Assembly (NCBI GenBank): GCA_964562685.1
Contig: CAZLUP010000002.1
Span: 62,001-126,000 of the forward strand
Source: Stanieria sp964562685
GTDB lineage: Bacteria > Cyanobacteriota > Cyanobacteriia > Cyanobacteriales > Xenococcaceae
Length of the DNA: 64,000 bases
Direction: 5' to 3'
Of this stretch, positions 42,663 through 52,165 are shown in pieces; position 1 is the first letter of the stretch; every line of letters begins with the position of its first letter. The position numbers and the translations under genes are program-made. The notes under the pieces are model-generated. The model had not been told where the DNA came from and ran no database searches. It saw only the letters and a program-made list of their open reading frames with translations.

Positions 42663-45272
42663 TTAATCAATATTCATCGGATCAACATCAATAACCATGC
42701 TGACCGATTGAGGACAACGAGAACGTAATTGATTTAAATCTGGTAAATTTTCTTTTTCGTCAGAAGTAAACTTGATTAAAATTTGCCAACGATAACGACG
42801 GGCGACCCTCATAATACTAGCAGGTGCAGGACCTAAAATCTGAGTTTGAGAACTGAATAAATTAATACATCGCTCGGCTATAATTTCTGCGGTTTGTTGT
42901 ACTTCCCTTTCTTCAATTCCACTGAATTTAATTAAAATTAAATTGCCATAAGGAGGATAATTTAATTCTGCTCTTTGTTGCAATTCAGTATTACTAAAAC
43001 TAACATAATCATGAGATTGAACTGCTTGAATTACGGGATGTTCGGGTGAATAAGTTTGAATAATAACTCTACCTGCTTCTTCTCCTCTGCCAGCCCTTCC
43101 TGCTACTTGAGTTAAGGTTTGAAAAGCTCTTTCTCCAGCCCGATAATCTGAACGATGCAATAAACCATCCGCAGCAACTACTCCGACAATGGTTACTCCT
43201 GCCACATCTAACCCCTTAGTCAGCATTTGCGTACCAACTAAAATATCTGCTTCTCCCGCAGCAAAACGGGCTAAAAGCTGACGGTGCGAGCCTTTGGTTC
43301 TGGTGGTATCGCTATCAAAACGGATACATTTAAAATCGGGAAAAAGTTTATTTAATTCCTGAGTAACTTTTTGAGTACCACTACCAAAAAATTTGAGATA
43401 GGGAGACTCGCATTCAGGGCATTGTTTGGGTTGCAGGGCAACATAATTACAATAGTGACAGCGTAGTAGGGGAGTTGCACCTTCATGGGTGTAGTGATAG
43501 GAAAGAGAAACATCACAATGGGGACATTCAACGACATAACCACAACTACGACAAGAAACGAAGGTACTGTGTCCCCTTCGAGGAATAAATAAAATACCTT
43601 GTTGCCCTCGCTCTTTCATAGTCACCAAAGCTGATTGGAGGGATTTACTAAAAATCGAACGATTGCCCCGATTTAATTCTTCCCGTAAATCAACTATTTC
43701 TATGGATGGTAAAGGGCGTGCCTCAATTCTTTCTGGTAGAGATAAATATAATAATTTCTCGCTTGGTAAGGGCGCATCGCCATGCGCCCCTACTTGTTCC
43801 CAACTTTCTAGGGAAGGAGTCGCCGAACCTAAAATTAAGGGACAATCTTCTATTTGCGATCGCAGTTGAGCAACTTTTCTAGCATGATAGGTGGGAATGG
43901 GAGAGGTTTGTTTGAAGCTGGAGTCGTGTTCTTCATCAAGTACAATCAAACCTAAATTGGGCAAAGGTGCAAAAATTGCTGAACGAGTACCGATAACTAC
44001 CTGGGGTTCTCCTTGAATCATTTGTCGCCAAGTATCATAGCGTTCTCCATCAGACAAGGCACTGTGATAAACACAAACTTGTTCGCCAAAACGAGCGCGA
44101 AAACGATCTGTTAGTTGGGGAGTTAAACCAATTTCAGGAACTAACACTAACGCAGATTTACCTGCTGCTAAAATTGGCGCGATCGCTTGTAAGTAAACTT
44201 CTGTTTTTCCTGAACCTGTTACCCCATGCAGTAATATTTGAGCAGTTCCTGTTAAATTTTGGATGCTAGCTAGAGCTTTGGCTTGAGCTTGATTAAGTTG
44301 CTTGGGAATGTCTTGTGGTTGAGCAATTCCTTGTTCTTTTCTCAGTATTTCTCGTTCTGATAAAGTTACATAGCCTTTTTGAGCTAATTTCTTAACTGTT
44401 GCTGAGGTAGTACGACATAGTTGAATCAATTCTGTCAGCCAAATTTCCCCGCCATTGTTTTTGAGGATTTGTAAAACTTCCCCTTGGCGAGAAGTCAGAT
44501 CGAGCAAGAAATTATCATTAATCAGTGTAACTGCCGTTTTTAATTTAGCTTGAATAGGTCGAGGTGGTTCAAGATAACTTTCGATCCAACCACGTTTACC
44601 TAATTCCCTAATCCCTCTAATTGCACCTTTGACTTGATTTTTCAAATAGTTAACGCTGTAATCTCCCTCTGCTTGATTTTGTAGCAATTGTAAAATCTTT
44701 CCTGCAACTACACTACAAAAGGTTTCTGCACCAGAAGGAATTGATTCGGGTTTAAGACGAATTCTTCGTTGCGATCGCCCTAATAAACCAGGAGGAAGTG
44801 CCACCCTAATTACACTCATCAAATCACTACAGTAATATTGGGCTACCTGCTGGAGTAATTGCCAATAAGATTGAGGAAAAAAACCTGAAGTAATAACATC
44901 TTCGACTGGACGAATGCGACTTAATTCTAAATCTACTGGTGGTGTATGACAAAGTCTAATGGCAATACCGCCAATAATTTGCGCCCCAAAAGGCACACTG
45001 AGAATATCGCCTGGGTTGACTATTAAATCGGATGGTAAAGAATAAGTATATAAACCCTGGATACCTGGGCAATCTACTAAAACTTCAACCCATTGTGGTT
45101 GATTAAATTCAGTCTGATAAAGCCTAGTCTCTTCCGCTACACACGTTACTACTTTTGTTGATGAGAATGTAAAAGCAGTATTCGATTCGACTCCATCAAC
45201 CATCTGTGCCGAATAATAGCTTAGTGGTTCAGAATCCACCTCTAAGGAGTGAAAAAAATGATTACTTTCCAC
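42663..45272 (-). CDS. priA: Primosomal replication protein N' (PriA helicase)
   Basis: DNA helicase that restarts collapsed forks; 869 residues. After an N-terminal extension of about 60 residues and the 3' DNA-binding domain come the helicase motifs: GVTGSGKTEVYL (Walker A), VLDEEHDSSFK (DEAH-like), LGSATPSLESW, and the Zn site CRSCGYVVECPHC...CHYCNYV...CPEC. GTQMLTKGLDVAGV and TQVAGRAGRGEEAG complete the helicase core. A ten-residue insert (about GAHGDAPLPS) right after SLESWEQV is encoded by a palindromic repeat at 43766-43793. Confidence 0.95.
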   Translation of the reverse strand: MESNHFFHSLEVDSEPLSYYSAQMVDGVESNTAFTFSSTKVVTCVAEETRLYQTEFNQPQWVEVLVDCPGIQGLYTYSLPSDLIVNPGDILSVPFGAQIIGGIAIRLCHTPPVDLELSRIRPVEDVITSGFFPQSYWQLLQQVAQYYCSDLMSVIRVALPPGLLGRSQRRIRLKPESIPSGAETFCSVVAGKILQLLQNQAEGDYSVNYLKNQVKGAIRGIRELGKRGWIESYLEPPRPIQAKLKTAVTLINDNFLLDLTSRQGEVLQILKNNGGEIWLTELIQLCRTTSATVKKLAQKGYVTLSEREILRKEQGIAQPQDIPKQLNQAQAKALASIQNLTGTAQILLHGVTGSGKTEVYLQAIAPILAAGKSALVLVPEIGLTPQLTDRFRARFGEQVCVYHSALSDGERYDTWRQMIQGEPQVVIGTRSAIFAPLPNLGLIVLDEEHDSSFKQTSPIPTYHARKVAQLRSQIEDCPLILGSATPSLESWEQVGAHGDAPLPSEKLLYLSLPERIEARPLPSIEIVDLREELNRGNRSIFSKSLQSALVTMKERGQQGILFIPRRGHSTFVSCRSCGYVVECPHCDVSLSYHYTHEGATPLLRCHYCNYVALQPKQCPECESPYLKFFGSGTQKVTQELNKLFPDFKCIRFDSDTTRTKGSHRQLLARFAAGEADILVGTQMLTKGLDVAGVTIVGVVAADGLLHRSDYRAGERAFQTLTQVAGRAGRGEEAGRVIIQTYSPEHPVIQAVQSHDYVSFSNTELQQRAELNYPPYGNLILIKFSGIEEREVQQTAEIIAERCINLFSSQTQILGPAPASIMRVARRYRWQILIKFTSDEKENLPDLNQLRSRCPQSVSMVIDVDPMNID
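43766..43793. repeat. 28-bp palindromic repeat inside priA
   Basis: A near-perfect palindrome, GTAAGGGCGCAT/cgcc/ATGCGCCCCTAC. It has the same length and outer arms as the copy at 56254-56281; the inner stem differs by paired, compensatory changes. It is read in frame in priA and adds about ten residues at the start of a variable loop. Confidence 0.75.
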
Positions 45273-45985
45273 CGTAAATTAAGACACTCAAGCCTGACTA
45301 AAGATATTATCTTACCTTACTACATTATTTTTCTGTTTTTTTCTTAGTAAGCTGATGTGCATTGTCCCAACTGCATATTCTTTGAAAGCTTCTGCCTGCT
45401 GCCTTCTTTTTCCTGCCTTTTCTTAACCAGTAACTTAAGTGCTTAATAGCTTAATTAATCCCAAATTTTGTTATTTATAAAACAATTTTCTCCTAATTAA
45501 TTATTAAGTTTTTTTACTCTTTGCATAAAAAAAACCTAATTTCTTTGAGTAATGAATGGCTGGATAAATTAACTTGATCTGACGTATCCATAAAAACCAC
45601 AAAAAATAATCTGTTCCTTTCTGATCATTCCAGCCTTTTTTAAATCTCAAGATCGTCAAAGTAAGATGTCAGTTTAATTATCATTTTGTAACCATCTAAA
45701 CAAAAGCAGAAGTTACTTTTGGTACGCTGAAGATGTACTTTGTTGATTAGGCTGGTTTACCCTAAATAGGCATAAAAATAACCATTAAAATCTTAAGAAA
45801 AAATTTATTTTTAGGGAAAACTTCGCTAATAACTAGATAGTATTCTTAACCATTAAAATCTTTTACCAAAAATCTGCCATTAATTAAACATAACAACTAT
45901 CTCAATTAAAAAGCCGTTTTTGAAAACAAGTTCGCTTGATTAACTTTACTGTTAATTAGCCATAGCCAAAATTACTAACAAAATT
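45273..45985. other. Long AT-rich spacer between priA and the sigma gene
   Basis: 713 bp without a credible gene. TGCCTGC/TGCCTTC heptamer-like repeats lie at 45391-45421. The rest is AT-rich, and presumably holds the divergent promoters and a long sigma-gene leader. Confidence 0.4.
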
Positions 45986-47092
45986 ATGAACGTAACAAAA
46001 TTAACAGAATACGATTTTAATACTGATACTACCCTAGATCCTAGCCAATTAGATGCAGATTTTAAACAAGTTGAAGTCGAATTTTCTGCTGAATCAGAGG
46101 AATTTGGAGAAAGTCCAACTTCTAGTTATCGCAAAAGTTATATAGATGATAATATTGGCGCGTTTTTTAAAGAAATGGCTCGTTATCCATTACTTAAACC
46201 AGAAGAAGAAGTGGAGTTAGCCAATTTCGTTAAAATGATGGTGCAAGCAGAAGAAATACGACAACAATTAAAAGAACAATTAAACAGACAACCAACTAAA
46301 GAAGAGTGGACAAAAGCACTTCAATTAGAGTCTATCCGTCAATTAGAAAATCGATTATATCGGGGTCGAGTTGCTAAAAGAAAAATGATTCGCTCTAATT
46401 TAAGGTTAGTAGTTTCGATCGCAAAAAGATATTTAAATCGCGGAGTTCCTTTTTTAGATTTAATTCAAGAAGGTGCAATCGGATTAAATAGAGCTACAGA
46501 AAAATTTGATCCCAATAAAGGTTATAAATTTTCTACTTATGCTTATTGGTGGATTCGTCAAGCAATTACCAGAACAATTGCTAATGATGCGCGTACAATT
46601 CGTTTACCAATTCATATTGTTGAAAAACTCAATAAACTTAAAAAAGCACAACGAAATCTTAAACAACAATTACAACGTAATCCTAATGAACAAGAATTAG
46701 CTAAAGAATTAAATGTTTCTTTATCTCAATTGCGTCAATTATTAGAATTACGTCGTCAATCGTTATCTCTCAATCATCGGGTAGGTAAAGCAGAAGATAC
46801 CGAGTTAGTAGACTTACTCGAAGATAGTGAATTGCAACTACCAGAAGAGCGCATGAGTGAAGCAATGATGCGCCAAGAAATTTCTACTGTCTTGAGTGAT
46901 GTTTTGACAGAAAGAGAAAAAGACGTAATTTCTCTACGTTATGGATTGGCAACTAATCAACCCTATACTCTAGAAGAAGTGGGAGGAATGTTTAATCTCT
47001 CGCGGGAAAGAGTGCGTCAGATTCAAAGTAAAGCAATGCGGAAATTACGCCGTCCCCAAGTAGCTCGTCGTTTGAAAGGATGGTTAAATTAG
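45986..47092 (+). CDS. Group 2 RNA polymerase sigma factor (sigma-70 family)
   Basis: 368 residues. Region 1.2 is DNIGAFFKEMARYPLL, region 2 is RSNLRLVVSIAKRYLNRGVPFLDLIQEGAIGL and FSTYAYWWIRQAITR, and region 4 ends TLEEVGGMFNLSRERVRQIQSKAMRKLRRP. There is no long acidic region 1.1 as in the primary SigA, and the length fits the non-essential group 2 factors (SigB-SigE). Which of these it is cannot be settled from sequence here. The long upstream spacer suggests complex regulation. Confidence 0.93.
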   Translation: MNVTKLTEYDFNTDTTLDPSQLDADFKQVEVEFSAESEEFGESPTSSYRKSYIDDNIGAFFKEMARYPLLKPEEEVELANFVKMMVQAEEIRQQLKEQLNRQPTKEEWTKALQLESIRQLENRLYRGRVAKRKMIRSNLRLVVSIAKRYLNRGVPFLDLIQEGAIGLNRATEKFDPNKGYKFSTYAYWWIRQAITRTIANDARTIRLPIHIVEKLNKLKKAQRNLKQQLQRNPNEQELAKELNVSLSQLRQLLELRRQSLSLNHRVGKAEDTELVDLLEDSELQLPEERMSEAMMRQEISTVLSDVLTEREKDVISLRYGLATNQPYTLEEVGGMFNLSRERVRQIQSKAMRKLRRPQVARRLKGWLN

Positions 47093-47228
47093 GAGTTAGT
47101 TATTAGTCATTTGTCGTTTGTTATTTGTGACTTCATCCTATTTTTAAAAATCGCGCTAATAGCATGAGTAATTAACCAATCACAAATCCTCAATGGCTAA
47201 GATTTTACCTAACTATCTATAAATTCAG

Positions 47229-47720
47229 ATGACATACTATATACGCTCTGCTAATCCTGATGATGTTGAGAAAATTTTTGCTCTGATTCAAGCTTTAGCA
47301 GAATACGAAAACCTCTCTCATTCAGTTACAGGAAATCCTGACGCTTTGGGAGAGCATTTGTTTGGCAATCGTCCCTATGCCGAAGCTATTGTAGCTCAGT
47401 GGCAGGATAAAATTGTAGCTTTTGCTTTGTTTTTTCTCAACTACTCAACTTTTTTAACCAAACCTGGCATTTATTTAGAAGATTTGTTTGTTTTACCGCC
47501 CTATCGTCATCAAGGTATTGCTAAAGCAATGTTGAGTTATTTAGGACAATTAGCTGTGGCAAGAGATTTAGGACGTTTGGAGTGGAGTGTTTTGGATTGG
47601 AATCAAAGTGCAATTTCGTTTTATCAAAAAATGGGAGCTACAGTTTTACCTGATTGGAGAATTTGTCGGGTTACAGGTGATGCTTTGAATAATTTAGCCA
47701 ATAAAAATAATGAGCCTTAA
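47229..47720 (+). CDS. GNAT family N-acetyltransferase
   Basis: A 163-residue GCN5-type acetyltransferase. The acetyl-CoA loop is YRHQGIAKAMLSYLG (R/QxxGxG/A) at about residues 97-111. IRSANPDDVEKIFALIQALAEYE at the start and LEWSVLDWNQSAISFYQKMGA near the end match the diamine (spermidine/spermine) N-acetyltransferase-like subgroup. The substrate is not proven. Confidence 0.9.
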   Translation: MTYYIRSANPDDVEKIFALIQALAEYENLSHSVTGNPDALGEHLFGNRPYAEAIVAQWQDKIVAFALFFLNYSTFLTKPGIYLEDLFVLPPYRHQGIAKAMLSYLGQLAVARDLGRLEWSVLDWNQSAISFYQKMGATVLPDWRICRVTGDALNNLANKNNEP

Positions 47721-48110
47721 TTACAACTACTAAAGCTATAGTTTTCGCTGATTTTATTACAATTTTTGCAATTGAAAAAGTAATAGGGAATAAGGAATAG
47801 GGAATAGGAATTTGGTAGATTACTTGGAAATTAACTATATTCTATTTTTAGCAAATTTTTACTTATTTTTATTGATCGGTTTTTATCTTAAAAGATTAAC
47901 CTAAATTTAATTTATTTTTTCTCTATTATTTAACTGTTTAGAGCTTAGAAAAATAGCGGTAATTTTTAAACAATAAATAGCCCTTTCTTAATCTATAAAT
48001 ACAAATATTTTACTAAGACAATGTATTGCTGTCTGTGAGCAAGCTAAACCTAATCAAGCTTTGCTAAACCTTCGGCATCGCATTATTAAAAAATCAACGG
48101 TTAAGAAATT
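47721..48110. other. Spacer before the phosphatase gene
   Basis: AT-rich, no gene. A heptamer-like repeat, AGGGAATAAGGAATAGGGAATAGG, sits at about 47789-47812. I see no clear Pho box. Confidence 0.35.
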
Positions 48111-51100
48111 ATGGCTAAAGGCAATAGCGTTATTTTCATTCATCCTGATGGCACGAGTCCTTCCCACTACGCAGCAGGACGTTTTGCTTCGGTAGGACCC
48201 GATGGTAGATTGAATTGGGATAAGATGACTCACGCTGGTGTCTACTTGGGACACATGGAAGATCAACTGGTGGGTACTTCTAATGCGGGGGCAGTTACTC
48301 ATGCTTTCGGGGTCAAAGTTCCAGCAGATTCCTACGGTTTGGATGAAAATGGTGATCCCGTAGTGTCTCTTTCTGGTAAGGAAGGAACGTCGATCTTAGA
48401 AGAAGCAATCGCAGCAGGTAAAGCTACTGCCGTGATTAATTCTGGTTTTATCGCTGAACCGGGGACGGGGGCATTTTTAGCCGAGGTAGAAAATCGTAGC
48501 GATGTTACAGAAATTACTGCCCAAGTTTTGGAATCGGGAGTCAATGTCATTTTGGGTGGTGGTGAAATTCACTATTTACCTAAAGGTACAGTCGGACGTT
48601 TTGGGGAAGAAGGTATCCGTAAGGATGGACGCAACCTGATTGCAGAAGCGGAAGCAATGGGTTACACCGTTGTTTATACTCTAGAAGAACTACAAAATCT
48701 TCCTGCCGATACAGAAAAAGTCCTGGGGATTTTTGCTGCTGAAGATACCTATAACGATGAACCCGAAGGCGCATTACAAGAAGAAGGATTCGTTGATGCC
48801 AATGGTAATTTGATTACCTACGGACAACCAGGAAATCCCAACCCCCCCACAGTTGCCCAAATGCTTCAAGCAACCCTTGGTTTAAATGCTTTTAGCGACA
48901 ATGAAAACGGGATGTTTGTAGTCTTGGAAGAAGAAGGAACAGACAACTTCGGTAACAACAATAATGCAGCAGGAACAATTGATGCAGTCTTGCGGGCAGA
49001 CGAAGCCATCGGTGTGGCACAGGATTATATCGATCACGTCAATCCCGATACCTTATTAATTACAGCTGCCGATAGTGATGGAGGTGGTTTAGAAGTAGAT
49101 GATGTGGAAGGGGATACGGTTGGAACGGTAGAAATTCAACCTCCTTTGGAAATAGAGATTCCCTACGATGGACAAACTGGTAGCGATACCGCACCTTTTA
49201 TTACTGGCGCACCCGATGCTAACGGAGATATCTTTAATTTTGGAGTTAATTGGGCAGGAATTCCCGATTTTGCTGGTAGTATTGTGTCCAAAACCTATGG
49301 GTTAAATGCCGATCAATTACCTGCGACTGTAGATAATACAGGGATTTATCGCTTGATGTATGAAACCCTGTTTGAGGTCGAGTTAGAATCACCTACAGGT
49401 ATTCCCAATGGGATCGAACTTCCTCCTGAACCAACTCAAGATACAGGGAATGTTATTTTTATTCATCCCGATGGCACGAGTCCTTCCCACTACGCAGCAG
49501 GACGTTTTGCTTCGGTAGGACCCGATGGTAGATTGAATTGGGATAAGATGACTCACGCTGGTGTCTACTTGGGACACATGGAAGATCAACTGGTGGGTAC
49601 TTCTAATGCGGGGGCAGTTACTCATGCTTTCGGGGTCAAAGTTCCAGCAGATTCCTACGGTTTGGATGAAAATGGTGATCCCGTAGTGTCTCTTTCTGGT
49701 AAGGAAGGAACGTCGATCTTAGAAGAAGCAATCGCAGCAGGTAAAGCTACTGCCGTGATTAATTCTGGTTTTATCGCTGAACCGGGGACGGGGGCATTTT
49801 TAGCCGAGGTAGAAAATCGTAGCGATGTTACAGAAATTACTGCCCAAGTTTTGGAATCGGGAGTCAATGTCATTTTGGGTGGTGGTGAAATTCACTATTT
49901 ACCTAAAGGTACAGTCGGACGTTTTGGGGAAGAAGGAGTTCGTGAAGATGGACGCAACCTGATTGCAGAAGCAGAAGCAATGGGTTACACCGTTATCTAT
50001 ACTTTAGAAGAACTACAAAATCTTCCTGCCGATACTGAAAAAGTTCTGGGAATTTTTGCCGCCGAAGATACTTATAATGATGAACCCGAAGCAACTCTGG
50101 AGGAAAAAGGATTCGTTGATGCCAATGGCGATTTAATTCTTTACGGACAACCAGGAAATCCCAACCCCCCGACAGTTGCCCAAATGCTGGAAAAAACTCT
50201 TGCCCTCGATAAATTCAGCAATGCGGAAGATGGGTTCATGGTGGTGTTGGAAGAAGAAGGTTCGGATAATTTTCCCAATGATAACAATGGTACAGGAGCA
50301 ATTGAAGCGGTACTACGGGCAGATGAAGCCATTGGTGTGGCACAAAATTTCGTCAACAATGTCGATCCTAATACTTTAGTTCTTACGGCTGCTGATAGCG
50401 ATGCTGGAGGGTTGGAAGTAGTTGATGTGGACAAAGATAGCAATACCGTCGGGACAATTCCCAAGCAGCCTACCCTATCCGCATTTGGCGATGAGGCTGA
50501 TGGCATTGAAGTTCCTCTCGATGGACAAACGGGTAATGACACTGCACCTTTTGTCACTGGTGCGCCCGATGCGAATGGAGATATTTTTAATTTTGGTCTG
50601 AGTTTTGTCGGTACTCCTGACTTTGCAGGTAGTATTGTTTCCAAAGCTTATGGGTTAAATGCCGATCAACTGTCTTCGACTGTGGACAACACCGATATGT
50701 ACCGTCTGATGTACAAAACTCTCTTTGGGGTTGAACCAGAAGAGGTTGCTAGTGGCGAGGAAGATACGGGTTTTGAACCCATTTTCGGGACTATCGAGGC
50801 AGATGTCATTGAAGTAGCAGGGACAAATCAGTTAGTTTTTGCTGGTGACGGTGACGATCTAATTGATCTATTTGCCAGTGAAGGCGGTAATCGTGCCTAT
50901 GGTGGTAGTGGGGATGATACCTTTATTTTGGGTAAAAGCGATCGCTTAGTGGGAGATGAGGGTGCAGATCGTTTTTTTACTACTTCTGGTGGAGATAATG
51001 TAATGACTGGTGGTACAAAAAGCGACCAGTTTTGGATTGCTGTGGCTCAATTTCCCGATACTGCTAACATTATTACTGATTTTACCAGTGGTGAAGATGT

Positions 51101-51254
51101 CCTCGGTCTAGCTGGTTTAAGTATTGGTTTTGAGGATTTAAGTATCACTCAAGATAATAGTCATACTTTAATTGGTACGAGCGATCGCAATTTAGCTATT
51201 TTACTTAATTTTGATTCGGCAAATTTAACTGTTGATAATTTTGTCTTTGTCTAG
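48111..51254 (+). CDS. Tandem-duplicated alkaline phosphatase with RTX C-terminal domain
   Basis: 1047 residues. Two alkaline phosphatase-fold domains (about residues 7-435 and 448-880, offset 441) are followed by an RTX-like tail (about 885-1047; GDGDDLIDLF, GGSGDDTFILG, GDEGADRFF). Each domain has VIFIHPDGTSPSHY (metal-binding Asp), LVGTSNAGAVTHAFG (probable nucleophile region) and LxTAADSDxGGLE. There is no N-terminal signal, so type I secretion through the tail is likely, as for other large cyanobacterial phosphatases. It is expected to release phosphate from organic esters outside the cell. Copies share an identical 467-bp DNA block. Confidence 0.9.
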   Translation: MAKGNSVIFIHPDGTSPSHYAAGRFASVGPDGRLNWDKMTHAGVYLGHMEDQLVGTSNAGAVTHAFGVKVPADSYGLDENGDPVVSLSGKEGTSILEEAIAAGKATAVINSGFIAEPGTGAFLAEVENRSDVTEITAQVLESGVNVILGGGEIHYLPKGTVGRFGEEGIRKDGRNLIAEAEAMGYTVVYTLEELQNLPADTEKVLGIFAAEDTYNDEPEGALQEEGFVDANGNLITYGQPGNPNPPTVAQMLQATLGLNAFSDNENGMFVVLEEEGTDNFGNNNNAAGTIDAVLRADEAIGVAQDYIDHVNPDTLLITAADSDGGGLEVDDVEGDTVGTVEIQPPLEIEIPYDGQTGSDTAPFITGAPDANGDIFNFGVNWAGIPDFAGSIVSKTYGLNADQLPATVDNTGIYRLMYETLFEVELESPTGIPNGIELPPEPTQDTGNVIFIHPDGTSPSHYAAGRFASVGPDGRLNWDKMTHAGVYLGHMEDQLVGTSNAGAVTHAFGVKVPADSYGLDENGDPVVSLSGKEGTSILEEAIAAGKATAVINSGFIAEPGTGAFLAEVENRSDVTEITAQVLESGVNVILGGGEIHYLPKGTVGRFGEEGVREDGRNLIAEAEAMGYTVIYTLEELQNLPADTEKVLGIFAAEDTYNDEPEATLEEKGFVDANGDLILYGQPGNPNPPTVAQMLEKTLALDKFSNAEDGFMVVLEEEGSDNFPNDNNGTGAIEAVLRADEAIGVAQNFVNNVDPNTLVLTAADSDAGGLEVVDVDKDSNTVGTIPKQPTLSAFGDEADGIEVPLDGQTGNDTAPFVTGAPDANGDIFNFGLSFVGTPDFAGSIVSKAYGLNADQLSSTVDNTDMYRLMYKTLFGVEPEEVASGEEDTGFEPIFGTIEADVIEVAGTNQLVFAGDGDDLIDLFASEGGNRAYGGSGDDTFILGKSDRLVGDEGADRFFTTSGGDNVMTGGTKSDQFWIAVAQFPDTANIITDFTSGEDVLGLAGLSIGFEDLSITQDNSHTLIGTSDRNLAILLNFDSANLTVDNFVFV
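48147..48613 (+). repeat. Intragenic repeat, first copy of a 467-bp identical block
   Basis: By direct comparison, this block is identical base for base to 49470-49936, 1323 bp (441 codons) later. On either side the two phosphatase domains differ at many positions. A recent gene conversion would explain this. Confidence 0.8.
49470..49936 (+). repeat. Intragenic repeat, second copy of the 467-bp identical block
   Basis: Partner of 48147-48613. The domains diverge directly after AAGAAGG at the 3' boundary, and one base before the 5' boundary (T versus C in the Pro-Asp codons). Confidence 0.8.
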
Positions 51255-51282
51255 CAGCAAAATTTTAGATTGGAGAAATTTT

Positions 51283-51341
51283 AGAGTGCAATCATTGGTT
51301 AGAATTCTCAAAACTGAATTTCTACCACTGCACTCTTTTTT
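51283..51341 (+). terminator. Intrinsic terminator of the phosphatase gene
   Basis: An 8-bp stem AGAGTGCA/TGCACTCT encloses an inner AGAATTC/GAATTTCT stem and is followed by TTTTT. It begins 28 bp after the stop codon. The rest of 51255-51559 is AT-rich without a gene. Confidence 0.65.
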
Positions 51342-51559
51342 GAGCAAAAATATCGATTGATCTAGCAATGGCTAGAGATTGAGTATGTCTAGAGCAAAGG
51401 TGATTGGATTGGAATTAAAGTGCAATTTCGTTGTTTTGCTTAATTTTATTGAAGCCAAAGTTAAAAATTTAGTAAAAACTAATAGAGTTTACTAATTATG
51501 CAAGTATTTTAAGGAACTATAAGAAGCAGACTTAGAGTTTAATTAAATAGATATAATGC

Positions 51560-52165
51560 ATGAACATGGCTAATAAAGCTTTGATTTTAGTAGGATATCA
51601 AAATGATTATTTGGGTAAAAATGGGATATTACGTCAAGTCGTTGAAGAATCTTCTAAACTTAATAATTTAATTGCTAATACTGTTGATTTAATTCAAAAC
51701 TTACCTGATTCCGTTTTAATTGTTTCTACACCGATTACTTTTACTGCTAATTATGAAGAGTTAATTGAACCCATTGGTATTTTAAAAAACATCAAAGAAA
51801 TTGGTGCTTTACAAGCTGGAACTGAAGGGGTAGAAGTGATCGAAGAATTACTACCTTTTGCTGACAAAATTGTAGAAGTAAAGGGAAAACGAGGTTTTAA
51901 TGCGTTTGCTTATACTGATTTACATTTAATCCTTCAGCAAAGAAATATCACTGAGGTAATAGTAGCAGGTCTAATTACATCAGTTTGTGTTGATTCTACA
52001 GGTCGCGCTGCTCATGAATTAGGTTATAAGGTTTCTATTTTATCTGATTGTACTGCTGCTAGAACTGTATTTGAACAAGAATTTTATTGCGAAAATATTT
52101 TTCCTGTGTATGCTGAGGTTATTACTCACAAAGAACTTTTATCTAGCTTGCAGGTAGTCTTATGA
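51560..52165 (+). CDS. Isochorismatase family cysteine hydrolase
   Basis: A 201-residue Rossmann-like hydrolase. The triad can be placed as Asp in VGYQNDYLG (about residue 15), Lys in VEVKGKRGFNAF and Cys in GLITSVCVDSTGRAA. The last segment with cis-peptide and Cys is the family hallmark. Members hydrolyse isochorismate, nicotinamide, N-carbamoyl compounds and others; no substrate is indicated. The stop overlaps the start of the PAS-GGDEF-EAL gene (ATGA), so the two are co-translated. A second ATG lies two codons in. Confidence 0.88.
   Translation: MNMANKALILVGYQNDYLGKNGILRQVVEESSKLNNLIANTVDLIQNLPDSVLIVSTPITFTANYEELIEPIGILKNIKEIGALQAGTEGVEVIEELLPFADKIVEVKGKRGFNAFAYTDLHLILQQRNITEVIVAGLITSVCVDSTGRAAHELGYKVSILSDCTAARTVFEQEFYCENIFPVYAEVITHKELLSSLQVVL

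Noticed and set aside
50141..50644. 167-codon minus-strand frame inside the phosphatase gene
   Set aside because: Shadow of the Gly/Asp-rich coding sequence; Ser/Pro/Val composition typical of such reverse frames.
48111..51254. Assembly artefact as explanation of the phosphatase repeat
   Set aside because: The two domains differ widely outside the 467-bp block and stay in frame, so a true duplication is more likely, although collapse or error in the identical block cannot be excluded without reads.
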